Below are positions 1 through 6,970 of a stretch of DNA of 64,000 nucleotides, piece after piece. Positions within the stretch are counted from its first letter, which is position 1. The number at the start of each line of letters is the position of its first letter. This stretch comes from Nocardioides humilatus. Lineage in GTDB: Bacteria; Actinomycetota; Actinomycetes; Propionibacteriales; Nocardioidaceae. The notes beneath the pieces were generated by a model. It ran no database searches, was not told the origin of the DNA, and worked only from the letters and a program-made list of their open reading frames with translations. The stretch is from NCBI RefSeq assembly GCF_008373755.1, contig NZ_VUJV01000006.1, positions 186,001 to 250,000 of the forward strand, written 5' to 3'. The position numbers and the translations under genes are program-made.

Positions 1-211
1 CGAGGTCCTCGGCCGAGAAGTCGACGAGGAGCACCTCGACCTCGGACGCAATGCCGTGGTCGCGCAGCCACGCGGCGAGCTGCTCGCCGGACGCCTCGCT
101 CCGTACGGCGGCGACGACCGGCACCTGCTGAGACAGCAGCTCGAGCGCCAGCCACCGGCCGATGAATCCGGTCGCGCCGAAGACCAGCGCGCGCCGCACG
201 CCGGCTGTCAT
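1..211 (-). CDS. NAD(P)-dependent epimerase/extended SDR, N-terminal part only
   Basis: Only about 70 codons lie in the window; the gene runs off the left edge. The N-terminus carries the extended-SDR nucleotide-binding motif GATGFIGRWLA at about residues 12-22, followed by a predicted helix and second strand (VPVVAAVRS). Substrate cannot be told from this piece. The ATG overlaps the TGA of the upstream TetR gene as ATGA, so the two are one transcription unit and this enzyme is the likely target of that repressor, as in other LmrA/YxaF-type regulator plus enzyme pairs. Confidence 0.75.
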   Translation of the reverse strand, partial: MTAGVRRALVFGATGFIGRWLALELLSQQVPVVAAVRSEASGEQLAAWLRDHGIASEVEVLLVDFSAEDL

Positions 212-822
212 CGACGTGCCTGGGTCGGAGCCGGTGCGACGTCCAGGACGGCCCGAAGCGTGTGCGCGGCATCGCGTAGCGGCTGCGTGTCGCGCCGCGC
301 CCGGGAGACGATCAGCGCTCCCTCGACCAGGCTGATGGTGGATGACGCGGTCGTCCGCGCCCAGGCCTCGTCGTGGCCGCGGGCGAGAAGGAACCGCTGC
401 AGCGGCGCGGTCCACGACTCGTAGGCCTGCTCGCACACCGACCGGAGACGTTCGCTCTCCGAACCCATCTCGAGCGCGACGACCGAGACGGGACAGCCGA
501 TGCGGTAGTCGCTGGCGTGCAGCAGCTCCGCGAGCCCGTCGAGGGTCTGCTCGATGATCTCGCCGATGCCCTGATCGGGTCCGGCGCCTTCGAGCGCGCC
601 GACGATCAACGCCTCGAAGTGGTCGGCGGCGAGGGAGAGGGCCCGCTCACCGAGCTGCTCCTTGCCTTCCGGGAAGTGGAAGTAGAGCGAGCCCCGTGGC
701 GCACCGGAGTGCTCGAGCACCGCGTTGAGCCCGGTCCCCGCGTAGCCGTGCACCTGGATCAGCTCGAGCATCGACGCGGCCAACCGTTGTTTGGCCGCGT
801 CGCCCTTCGTGGTTGCCTTCAT
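208..822 (-). CDS. TetR/AcrR regulator, LmrA/YxaF (QdoR)-like
   Basis: A 204-residue TetR repressor. The helix-turn-helix occupies about residues 15-60, with the motif PRGSLYFHFPEGKEQL that is typical of the LmrA/YxaF group; the C-terminal ligand domain contains the IGCPVS turn common in this group. It overlaps the downstream epimerase by 4 bp. The start is an ATG six bases behind a TATTGT -10 element, so the message is probably leaderless. A near-palindrome TAGACCAGTCTA lies in its own promoter, which suggests autoregulation. The ligand is unknown; relatives in Bacillus respond to flavonoids or lincomycin-type drugs. Confidence 0.88.
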   Translation of the reverse strand: MKATTKGDAAKQRLAASMLELIQVHGYAGTGLNAVLEHSGAPRGSLYFHFPEGKEQLGERALSLAADHFEALIVGALEGAGPDQGIGEIIEQTLDGLAELLHASDYRIGCPVSVVALEMGSESERLRSVCEQAYESWTAPLQRFLLARGHDEAWARTTASSTISLVEGALIVSRARRDTQPLRDAAHTLRAVLDVAPAPTQARR

Positions 823-828
823 GGTTCA

Positions 829-834
829 ACAATA
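829..834 (-). promoter_or_regulatory. -10 element of leaderless tetR promoter
   Basis: TATTGT read on the minus strand, exactly six bases from the ATG at 822, with TTGAAT 16 bp upstream as the -35. No Shine-Dalgarno can fit in between. Confidence 0.6.
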
Positions 835-844
835 GACCAGTCTA
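833..844. promoter_or_regulatory. Predicted TetR (LmrA/QdoR-type) operator
   Basis: TAGACCAGTCTA has 5-bp inverted arms around a 2-bp centre. It sits between the -35 (TTGAAT read on the minus strand, 851-856) and overlaps the -10 (TATTGT, 829-834) of the TetR gene, a repressor position. The core resembles the TAGACC-n-GTCTA box I recall for Bacillus LmrA/QdoR. Confidence 0.65.
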
Positions 845-911
845 CATATTATTCAAGAGGGGCCCGGAAAGTCCGATCGCTGGCGACGCCGGAAAAAACT
901 TTCGAGAGCGA

Positions 912-938
912 TGTCGAAAGGCAAGGATGCAGTTCGAC
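912..938 (+). promoter_or_regulatory. ECF42-type promoter of the YCII/DGPF gene
   Basis: TGTCGA (912-917), a 17-base spacer and CGAC (935-938) match the bipartite promoter TGTCGA / CGA(T/C) that I recall for ECF42 sigma factors. The ECF42-like sigma gene itself begins at 1415, and this promoter precedes the DGPF protein gene that normally accompanies it. Confidence 0.6.
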
Positions 939-993
939 GTGGGGGTGAGACGGCCACCGAGCAAGGGGAGGCCCCAACGATGAGGAGCAAGCA

Positions 994-1371
994 ATGCCGC
1001 GGTTCATGGGATTCGTGAGGATGGAAGAGGGCGGCCCGATGCCGCCCCAGGCGCTGTTCGAGGCGATGGACGTCTACATCGGCGAGCAGGCCGGCAAGGG
1101 CCACTTCCTCGACGGGGGCGGGCTCTACGGCACCGAGGACACGGTCAACTTCGTGGTGCGCACGGGGGAGACGACCCGGGTCGACGGCCCCTACGCCGAG
1201 GCCAAGGAGGTCGTCGGTGGCTGGGCGCTGCTGCAGTACGACACCGTCGAGGACGCGATCGCCGGGCAGCAGGAGTTCGCCGAGCTGCACGCCAAGTACT
1301 GGCCCGAGTGCAACATGGTCGCCACCCTGCGGCAGATCTCCGACGAGCCGCCGACCCCGGCTGACGCCTGA
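994..1371 (+). CDS. YCII-related (DGPF domain) protein
   Basis: A 125-residue ferredoxin-like-fold protein of the YCII family. The motif DGPYAEAKEVVGG (about residues 68-80) is the DGPF signature. These proteins are the standard genomic partners of ECF42 sigma factors, and one follows directly here. Biochemical function in this family is unknown; roles in stress response are suggested by the link with the sigma factor. A clear Shine-Dalgarno (GAGGAG, 982-987) precedes the ATG, unlike many genes in this window that appear leaderless, and a likely ECF42 promoter lies 56 bases upstream of the start. Confidence 0.88.
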   Translation: MPRFMGFVRMEEGGPMPPQALFEAMDVYIGEQAGKGHFLDGGGLYGTEDTVNFVVRTGETTRVDGPYAEAKEVVGGWALLQYDTVEDAIAGQQEFAELHAKYWPECNMVATLRQISDEPPTPADA

Positions 1372-1390
1372 GTCGTACGACGGACGGGCG

Positions 1391-1413
1391 CGGCCAGCCT
1401 TCTAGGCTGGCCG
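1391..1413. other. Perfect 10-bp inverted repeat in front of the ECF42 gene
   Basis: CGGCCAGCCT, a TCT loop, then AGGCTGGCCG. The right arm contains the -10 hexamer TAGGCT of the sigma gene, so the site could be an operator. In read-through RNA from the YCII gene it could form a 10-bp hairpin and act as a terminator or translation block. Confidence 0.6.
1403..1408 (+). promoter_or_regulatory. -10 element of leaderless ECF42 promoter
   Basis: TAGGCT, exactly six bases before the ATG at 1415. An in-frame stop (TAG, 1403-1405) rules out a start further upstream, and there is no Shine-Dalgarno. Confidence 0.6.
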
Positions 1414-1414
1414 C

Positions 1415-2680
1415 ATGCCCGACCCGACCACGGACTCCATCACCGCCGTCTGGCGGGAGGAGTCCGGTCGCCTGGTCGGCGCCCTGACCCGGATGACCCG
1501 GGACCTCGACCTCGCCGAGGACCTGGCCCAGGACGCGCTCGTGAGCGCGCTCGAGCAGTGGCCGTCCCAAGGCGTCCCCGCCAACCCGGCCGCGTGGTTG
1601 ATGACCACCGCGAAGCGCCGCGCCGTCGACACGTTCCGGCGCGCCGACAACCTGCGCCGCAAGACCGAAGAGATCGGTCACGCCCTGACAGAGGAGGACG
1701 GCATGCCCGACCTCAGCTCGCAGGTCGACTTCATCGAGGACGACGTCCTCCGGCTGATCTTCTTGTCCTGCTACCCCCAGCTGACTCCCGAGTCGCGCGC
1801 CGCGCTGACCCTGCGGCTGGTCGGCGGCCTCACGACCACGGAGATCGCACGTGGGTTCCTCGCCGCCGAGACGGCGATGGGCCAACGCATCTCGCGAGCG
1901 AAGAAGACGCTCAGTGAGGCGCGCGCGGAGTTCGAGCTGCCCGTCGGCGAGGAGCGCACCGAGCGTCTCGACGACGTGATGGCTGTCATCTACCTGATCT
2001 TCAACGAGGGCTACACCGCGACCGTTGGCGACGACTGGATGCGCCCTGAGCTGACCAACGAGGCGATCCGGCTGGCCCGGATGCTCGCCGACCTGGTGCC
2101 CGACGAGCCGGAGGTCCATGGTCTCCAGGCCCTGCTGGAGCTGCAGGCCTCGCGCGGTGCGGCCCGCACCGATGCTGAGGGGCGGGCGGTACTCCTCGAC
2201 GACCAGGACCGCAGCCTGTGGGACGAGCTGCTCATCCGTCGGGGACTCGCCGCGCTCGCGCGGGCAGAGGCGCTCGCCGCGCGCGGCAGACCGGTCGGCC
2301 GCTACTACCTGCAGGCCGCGATCGCCTCGCGGCACGCACGGGCAGCCACCCCGGAGGAGACCGACTGGCCCGGCATCGCCCGCCTGTACGACGTACTGGC
2401 CGGTGCCGCTCCCGGGCCCGTCGTCGAGGTCAACCGTGCAGTGGCTCACGGTCGCGCGTCCGGCCCGGAGGCCGGCCTGGCCGTCCTGGACGCGATCCCG
2501 GACGGTGCGCTGGCCGGCTCCCACCTGCTGCCGAGCGTCCGCGGTGATCTCTTGGCGCGCGCGGGGCGCCACCTCGAAGCGGCCGCGGCCTTCCGTGACG
2601 CCGCGGCGCTCACGCGCAACGAGAGCGAGCAGATGTTGCTGCTGGGCCGCGCCGAGGAGGAGGACCGCGCGATCGGCTAG
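1415..2680 (+). CDS. RNA polymerase sigma factor, ECF42 type (SigJ-like with C-terminal extension)
   Basis: A 421-residue ECF sigma factor, about twice the usual length. Region 2 spans about residues 10-80 (DLDLAEDLAQDALVSALEQW), region 4 about 125-185 with the helix-turn-helix GGLTTTEIARGFLAAETAMG, and the last ~220 residues form an alpha-helical, TPR-like extension. This layout, together with the DGPF gene just upstream, is diagnostic of ECF42. In that group there is no anti-sigma factor and the extension itself is thought to control activity. It probably transcribes the upstream DGPF gene from the promoter at 912-938. The start is fixed by an in-frame stop 12 bases upstream. Confidence 0.92.
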   Translation: MPDPTTDSITAVWREESGRLVGALTRMTRDLDLAEDLAQDALVSALEQWPSQGVPANPAAWLMTTAKRRAVDTFRRADNLRRKTEEIGHALTEEDGMPDLSSQVDFIEDDVLRLIFLSCYPQLTPESRAALTLRLVGGLTTTEIARGFLAAETAMGQRISRAKKTLSEARAEFELPVGEERTERLDDVMAVIYLIFNEGYTATVGDDWMRPELTNEAIRLARMLADLVPDEPEVHGLQALLELQASRGAARTDAEGRAVLLDDQDRSLWDELLIRRGLAALARAEALAARGRPVGRYYLQAAIASRHARAATPEETDWPGIARLYDVLAGAAPGPVVEVNRAVAHGRASGPEAGLAVLDAIPDGALAGSHLLPSVRGDLLARAGRHLEAAAAFRDAAALTRNESEQMLLLGRAEEEDRAIG

Positions 2681-2683
2681 CAT
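2678..2683 (+). promoter_or_regulatory. -10 element of the SOS-controlled leaderless promoter
   Basis: TAGCAT overlaps the TAG stop of the sigma gene and is exactly six bases before the ATG at 2690. Confidence 0.55.
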
Positions 2684-2699
2684 TCGAACATGCGTTCGC
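2684..2699. promoter_or_regulatory. LexA (SOS) box over a start codon
   Basis: TCGAAC-ATGC-GTTCGC matches 11 of 12 fixed positions of the mycobacterial/actinobacterial SOS box TCGAAC-N4-GTTCGA. The start codon of the next gene lies in the N4 spacer, so LexA bound here would cover the transcription start. Confidence 0.75.
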
Positions 2700-3097
2700 A
2701 TGGCGAGGTTGCGGGCCAGGAGTCGTTGCCGTTCGACGCGCCGGCCGGGTCGCCCCGGCCTCACCAGGACCGTCGTGTTGCCGCTGACCCTGATCGTCCG
2801 CTGACCATCCGGCTGGGTGGCGAGCTGGTCCGCACCCGCGGCTGGCTGGCCGGGACCGAGGTCGTCCTCGATCCGACTCGCCGACCGCTGCGGACCGACG
2901 TCGTGGTCGCCCGCGAGAAGGGCGTCCTCGTCGCCGGTGTGGTCGACCGGCAGTTCGGGCGGCTGGTGCTCCGCAACGACCGAGGCGTCATCTGGATCGG
3001 TCTTGGGGCCGAGATCGTCGGCGTGGTGGAGGTGGTCGCGCCGGTGCTCGATGTCGCCCGGCGGCCTGAAGTGCCAGGCGCCACGTCAGCGCGGTGA
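2690..3097 (+). CDS. Small LexA/UmuD-fold (S24-like) protein, SOS-controlled, probably not proteolytic
   Basis: A 135-residue protein. Residues about 55-120 read like the C-terminal domain of LexA/UmuD (RTDVVVAREKGVLVAGVV, then a hairpin and AEIVGVVEVV). The usual serine-methionine nucleophile motif and the general-base lysine are not evident: the aligned places carry VRTRGW and VLVAGVV. It may therefore bind a partner rather than cleave itself. An SOS box overlaps the start codon and a leaderless -10 lies six bases upstream, so DNA damage should induce it. It has no polymerase gene beside it, unlike umuD. The family assignment is by eye; an unrelated small beta protein is possible. Confidence 0.6.
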   Translation: MRSHGEVAGQESLPFDAPAGSPRPHQDRRVAADPDRPLTIRLGGELVRTRGWLAGTEVVLDPTRRPLRTDVVVAREKGVLVAGVVDRQFGRLVLRNDRGVIWIGLGAEIVGVVEVVAPVLDVARRPEVPGATSAR

Positions 3098-3161
3098 CGT
3101 TGATCTCAGGCTCAGCAGGAGGCGACGAGGGGCACCGGTGAGGAATGGAAGAATGCGCGCC

Positions 3162-4604
3162 ATGCCGACGTACGAAGAGACCCTTGCCGACTGGAACGAG
3201 CGGGAGGCGGTGGCCGAGGCATCGATCCCGCTGATCGGTGCGCTCAATCGCGACAAGGGCGTCACCGTCGTGCTGCACAGCCGCTCGCTGGTCGACAAGG
3301 ACGCGATCCGCATCATCAAGACCCACCGCTTCGCCCGTCGCGTCAGCGGCGAGGAGCTGTCGGTGCGCGACACGTTCCCCTTCCTCGAGGCGGTCAGCGC
3401 GCTCGACATCAGCTCGGTCAAGATCGACCTCGCGCGGCTCCATGCCGCCTACGACGCCGACGGCCGCGGGCTGAGCATCCCCGACTTCGTGGCGGACGCC
3501 CTGAGCGACATCGCGGGCGACAACAAGCCCGGGGGCGCCGCGCCGCGGGACGTGGTCCTCTACGGCTTCGGCCGGATCGGCCGGCTCGTGACCCGGCTCC
3601 TCGTCGAGAAGGCCGGTGCCGGCAACGGCCTGCGGCTGCGCGCGATCGTGGTCCGCGGTGGCGGCGAGGGCGACCTCGCCAAGCGCGCCTCGCTCCTGCG
3701 CCGTGACTCGGTCCACGGACAGTTCAACGGGACCATCCAGGTCGATGAGGCCAACAACATCATCATCGCCAACGGCACCGCCATCCAGGTGATCTACGCG
3801 GGTTCGCCCGACGAGATCGACTACACGGCCTACGGCATCGACGACGCGATCCTGGTGGACAACACCGGTGTCTGGCGCGACCGCGCGGGCCTGGAGCGCC
3901 ACCTGCGCCCCGGCATCGCCAAGGTGCTGCTCACCGCGCCCGGCAAGGGCGACATCCCCAACATCGTCCACGGGGTCAACCACCTCGGCGTCGACGCCGA
4001 CGAGAAGATCCTGTCCTGCGCGTCGTGCACGACCAACGCGATCGTCCCGACGATCAAGGCGATGGACGACCAGTTCGGCCTGATCCGGGCTCACGTCGAG
4101 ACGGTGCACTCCTACACCAACGACCAGAACCTGCTCGACAACTACCACAAGGCCGACCGGCGCGGCCGGTCCGCGCCGATCAACATGGTGCTGACCGCGA
4201 CCGGTGCCTCCTCGGCCGTCAAGAAGGTCCTTCCGGACCTCGAGGCGAGCATCTCGGGCAACTCGATCCGGGTGCCCACGCCCGACGTGTCGATGGCGAT
4301 CCTCAGCCTGCAATTGAAGACGGCGACCGATCGCGACCAGGTCCTGGCGCACCTGCGCCAGACCTCGCTCGAGGGTCCGCTCAGCCGCTGCCTCGACTAC
4401 ACGACCGCCAATGACGCGGTGTCGAGCGACTTCGTCGGCTCCCGTGCCTCCTCGATCATCGACGCCAACGCAGCGCTGGTCGACGGCGACCAGGCGATGC
4501 TCTACGTCTGGTACGACAACGAGTTCGGCTACTCGTGCCAGGTCGTCCGGGTCGTGCAGAGCATCTCGGGGGTCGAGTACCCAACTTATCCGCTCGGGGG
4601 CTAG
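3162..4604 (+). CDS. gap: Glyceraldehyde-3-phosphate dehydrogenase, long form
   Basis: About 480 residues; ordinary GAPDH is ~335. The extra ~125 residues form a helical N-terminal extension (NEREAVAEASIPLIG onward) before the NAD-binding start VLYGFGRIGRLVTRLL. The catalytic motif SCASCTTNAIVP lies near residue 288, and NMVLTATGA and YDNEFGYSCQ are in place. The length resembles the second, gluconeogenic NADP-linked GAPDH of Corynebacterium (GapB); cofactor preference here is inference. The start at 3162 has GGAAG about 10 bases upstream; an in-frame ATG at 3153 is an alternative. The open frame extends further upstream, but that part overlaps the previous gene and is not GAPDH-like. Confidence 0.9.
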   Translation: MPTYEETLADWNEREAVAEASIPLIGALNRDKGVTVVLHSRSLVDKDAIRIIKTHRFARRVSGEELSVRDTFPFLEAVSALDISSVKIDLARLHAAYDADGRGLSIPDFVADALSDIAGDNKPGGAAPRDVVLYGFGRIGRLVTRLLVEKAGAGNGLRLRAIVVRGGGEGDLAKRASLLRRDSVHGQFNGTIQVDEANNIIIANGTAIQVIYAGSPDEIDYTAYGIDDAILVDNTGVWRDRAGLERHLRPGIAKVLLTAPGKGDIPNIVHGVNHLGVDADEKILSCASCTTNAIVPTIKAMDDQFGLIRAHVETVHSYTNDQNLLDNYHKADRRGRSAPINMVLTATGASSAVKKVLPDLEASISGNSIRVPTPDVSMAILSLQLKTATDRDQVLAHLRQTSLEGPLSRCLDYTTANDAVSSDFVGSRASSIIDANAALVDGDQAMLYVWYDNEFGYSCQVVRVVQSISGVEYPTYPLGG

Positions 4605-4644
4605 GCACCGCTAGGCACCGCTCAGCCGCTCAGCCGCTCAGCCG
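4601..4644. repeat. Two adjoining tandem repeats over convergent stop codons
   Basis: The 10-mer CTAGGCACCG occurs twice exactly (4601-4620), followed by the 8-mer CTCAGCCG three times exactly (4621-4644). The GAPDH stop lies in the first repeat and the desaturase stop (minus strand) lies in the last 8-mer. Unit loss or gain would move the end of the desaturase. Confidence 0.85.
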
Positions 4645-5699
4645 CGCAACTGGGCGGCCAGCGGGCAGTCGAACGGATCGCGAGCGCGAAGGCCGACGTT
4701 GTTGAGGTAGTCGACGACGAGCGCATAGGAGCGAATCAGACCCACCTCGACGTAGGCGATCCCGGCTCGAGCGCAGTGCGCCTGCACGAGCGGGCGCGCG
4801 CGCTTGAGGTTGCAGCGCGGCATGTTCGGGAAGAGGTGGTGCTCGATCTGGTAGTTGAGACCTCCCATGAAGATGTCGACTGCGAAGCTGCCGCGGACGT
4901 TGCGCGAGACGAGCACCTGCCGTCGGAAGAAGTCGAGCATCATGGTTGCCGGCACGATCGGCATGCCCTTGTGGGCTGGCGCGAACGCTGCGCCGAGGCA
5001 GAAGCCGAACACCCCCAGCTGGACGGCGAGGAAGGCAGCGGCCATTCCGATCGGCAAGAACAGGACGAGCACGGCGACGTAGGACCCCAGCCGGACCACG
5101 ACCAAGCCGAGGTCGAGGCGCCGCCAGGGTTCGGCAGATGTGCGGTCGAGGGTGGCCCGGATGCTGGCGACGTGCAGATTGACACCCTCCAAGGTCAGGA
5201 GCGGGAAGAACAACCAGCCCTGGCGGCGTACGAACCACGCGGAGGTGCCGGTCCGGGCAGCGACGGCGGCCGGGGTGAAGGAGATCGCACCGGCGGCGAT
5301 GTCGGGGTCGGTCCCCTCGCGGTTGGGTCCCTTGTGGTGCAAGTTGTGCTTGGTCCGCCACCAGCTGACGCTCAGGCCGGCGAACGCGCCGGCGAGGATG
5401 CGAGCCGTCCAGGCGTTCCAGGTGGGAGAGGCGAACATCTGCCGATGGGCAGCGTCGTGGCCGAGGAACCCGAACTGGGTCACGACCAGCCCGAGGGCGG
5501 CCGCCATCAGCAACTGGAACCATGAGTCCCCGAGCAGCGCGAAACCGACCCATACGCCGACGAACGCCGCGACGGCGGCGCCCATCGCGGCCCAGTAGTA
5601 GAGGTGGCGTCGGCCGAGCAGCCCGGCGTCGGCCACGTCGCGGGCGAGGTCCGTGTAGGCGATCGTGAAGTCACGTCTCTCGGTCGTCGTCGCGGTCAC
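4638..5699 (-). CDS. Membrane fatty acid desaturase
   Basis: A 353-residue di-iron acyl desaturase. The three histidine boxes are HDAAH (about 81-85), KHNLHH (about 117-122) and QIEHH (about 284-288); the QIEHH form is typical of front-end/linoleoyl-CoA-type desaturases, here without a fused cytochrome b5. Hydrophobic segments at about 36-58, 66-80 and 190-235 fit the membrane hairpins. I chose the GTG at 5699 because it overlaps the stop of the STAS gene as GTGA; the longer frame upstream is STAS coding sequence in another phase. It should introduce a double bond into membrane acyl chains, and its coupling to an anti-sigma antagonist points to stress or temperature control. Confidence 0.9.
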   Translation of the reverse strand: MTATTTERRDFTIAYTDLARDVADAGLLGRRHLYYWAAMGAAVAAFVGVWVGFALLGDSWFQLLMAAALGLVVTQFGFLGHDAAHRQMFASPTWNAWTARILAGAFAGLSVSWWRTKHNLHHKGPNREGTDPDIAAGAISFTPAAVAARTGTSAWFVRRQGWLFFPLLTLEGVNLHVASIRATLDRTSAEPWRRLDLGLVVVRLGSYVAVLVLFLPIGMAAAFLAVQLGVFGFCLGAAFAPAHKGMPIVPATMMLDFFRRQVLVSRNVRGSFAVDIFMGGLNYQIEHHLFPNMPRCNLKRARPLVQAHCARAGIAYVEVGLIRSYALVVDYLNNVGLRARDPFDCPLAAQLRG

Positions 5700-6052
5700 C
5701 TGGTGTCGCCGATCTTGAGGAGTCGCAGGAGGCCGGTGGCTCTCAGCAGCCTGCTGACCGACCTGCTGGCCTCGAAGATCTCGAGTCCGCCGCCACGCGC
5801 CGACAACCGCACGTGGGCGTCCGAAAGGACCCGCAGGCACGAGCAGTCCATGAACGTGACCTCACTGAGATCCAGCCGCAGGGTCGTTCGGCCGGCGTCC
5901 TCCTGCGTCGCCAGGAAGGTCTGGAGTCCGAGTGCGGCGCTGAGGTCGAGGTCGCCGGCGACGCTCAGGATCGACCACCCTCCGTCGGGGGCGTCGATGC
6001 GCACGTTGAACCGTGTTCGGGTGGCGGTGGGGGTGCTGCGGACCTGTTGCAT
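5696..6052 (-). CDS. STAS-domain anti-sigma factor antagonist
   Basis: A 118-residue single STAS domain, the size of SpoIIAA/RsbV proteins, which bind a serine-kinase anti-sigma factor and release the sigma factor. The phosphorylation loop reads DLSEVTFMDCSCLRVL; the usual D-S-S-G is D-C-S-C, which keeps the serine I take to be the phosphorylated one but replaces its neighbours with cysteines. No kinase/anti-sigma gene is nearby. Its stop overlaps the desaturase start, so both proteins are made together. A GGGAG Shine-Dalgarno precedes the ATG. Confidence 0.88.
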   Translation of the reverse strand: MQQVRSTPTATRTRFNVRIDAPDGGWSILSVAGDLDLSAALGLQTFLATQEDAGRTTLRLDLSEVTFMDCSCLRVLSDAHVRLSARGGGLEIFEASRSVSRLLRATGLLRLLKIGDTR

Positions 6053-6265
6053 GGGGACGCTCCCGAAGGGGGAAGGACGTCACCCGGGGTCCGGGGGCGA
6101 TCGACCAAGCCGGTGGTGGATGTGCGCCGGCCGTTGTTGGACAGCGTAGTCCGGTGGCACCTAATGTCCAATGGAAGGTCCGCCCACCTGGGCGGCAGCT
6201 CCGACACTGCGGTGTCCAGGCCGCACATGTCGCTAGCGGTACGACCTACATCGAGGTGTACGGCG
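6053..6265. other. Divergent intergenic region between STAS and GAF-ANTAR genes
   Basis: 213 bp holding the promoters for the minus-strand STAS-desaturase pair and the plus-strand GAF-ANTAR pair. I see no convincing -35/-10 pair or palindrome in it. Confidence 0.4.
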
Positions 6266-6967
6266 GTGGCCAAGGATGAGGATTCCGGGCACAGTCCTGC
6301 GGTCGCCGTCATCTGCCGGACCTTCGTGGACTCCGCTCCTATCGACGGCGCCGCCTTCACCGAGATGTTGTCCGATCAGACCCGCGAGATCTGGTGCGCG
6401 AGCGATCCCGTGGTCGATGAGCTCGAGCGGATCCAGTACAGCCTCGGCGAGGGACCGACCCAGGACGCGTTCCTCGCCCGCCGCCCGGTGCTGGTGGCCG
6501 ACCTGGCCGACAGCGGGGCGACGGCCCGGTGGCCGGTGTTCAGCGAGGAGATCGCGCACCTCCCGGTCGGGGGCTTGTTCGCCATCCCGATGCAGGTGGG
6601 TGCCATCACGGCGGGGGTGTGCCTTTCCTACCGATGGGCGACTCGGCCACTCTCCGCTGACGACCTCGGGGCCCTCCTCCGGGCCGTGGACGCCGCGACG
6701 CTCGCGCTGCTCTCGCTCCGGGCGGGCGCCAACGACCACGACGACGCCGGTGACCTCGAAGGAAGCCGGTCTCGCGACGTCCACCAGGCCACCGGGATGC
6801 TGGTCGTCCAGCTGGGGGTCGGTGTCGAGGACGCCTTCGCCCGACTCCGCGCTCACGCCTACACGACCGGACAGACCGTGTATGCCGTTGCAACTGACAT
6901 CGTCCAACGACGACTCAGGCTTGATCCCGACCCACCTGGGCCCGGTGGGCCTGTACGAGAAGAGTGA
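6266..6967 (+). CDS. GAF-like and ANTAR domain protein (RNA-binding antiterminator type), first copy
   Basis: About 233 residues. Residues ~10-150 form a GAF-like sensor (GEGPTQDAF, FAIPMQVGAITAGVCLSYR), and ~165-215 an ANTAR domain (HQATGMLVVQLGVGVEDAFA, RLRAHAYTTGQT). ANTAR proteins bind paired RNA hairpins to prevent termination. I chose the GTG at 6266 with GAGG nine bases upstream; an in-frame ATG at 6227 is possible. It is followed after three bases by a second GAF-ANTAR gene, so the two may work as a pair or heterodimer. The ligand is unknown. Confidence 0.82.
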   Translation: MAKDEDSGHSPAVAVICRTFVDSAPIDGAAFTEMLSDQTREIWCASDPVVDELERIQYSLGEGPTQDAFLARRPVLVADLADSGATARWPVFSEEIAHLPVGGLFAIPMQVGAITAGVCLSYRWATRPLSADDLGALLRAVDAATLALLSLRAGANDHDDAGDLEGSRSRDVHQATGMLVVQLGVGVEDAFARLRAHAYTTGQTVYAVATDIVQRRLRLDPDPPGPGGPVREE

Positions 6968-6970
6968 AGC

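Noticed and set aside
1145-2764. Minus-strand open frame of 539 codons over the ECF42 gene
   Set aside because: Shadow of a well-supported sigma factor gene; no recognisable motif and no start signal.
2817-3161. N-terminal extension of the GAPDH frame
   Set aside because: It overlaps the SOS-controlled gene in another phase and has shadow-like Trp/Ser/Arg-rich composition; the family sequence starts at 3162.
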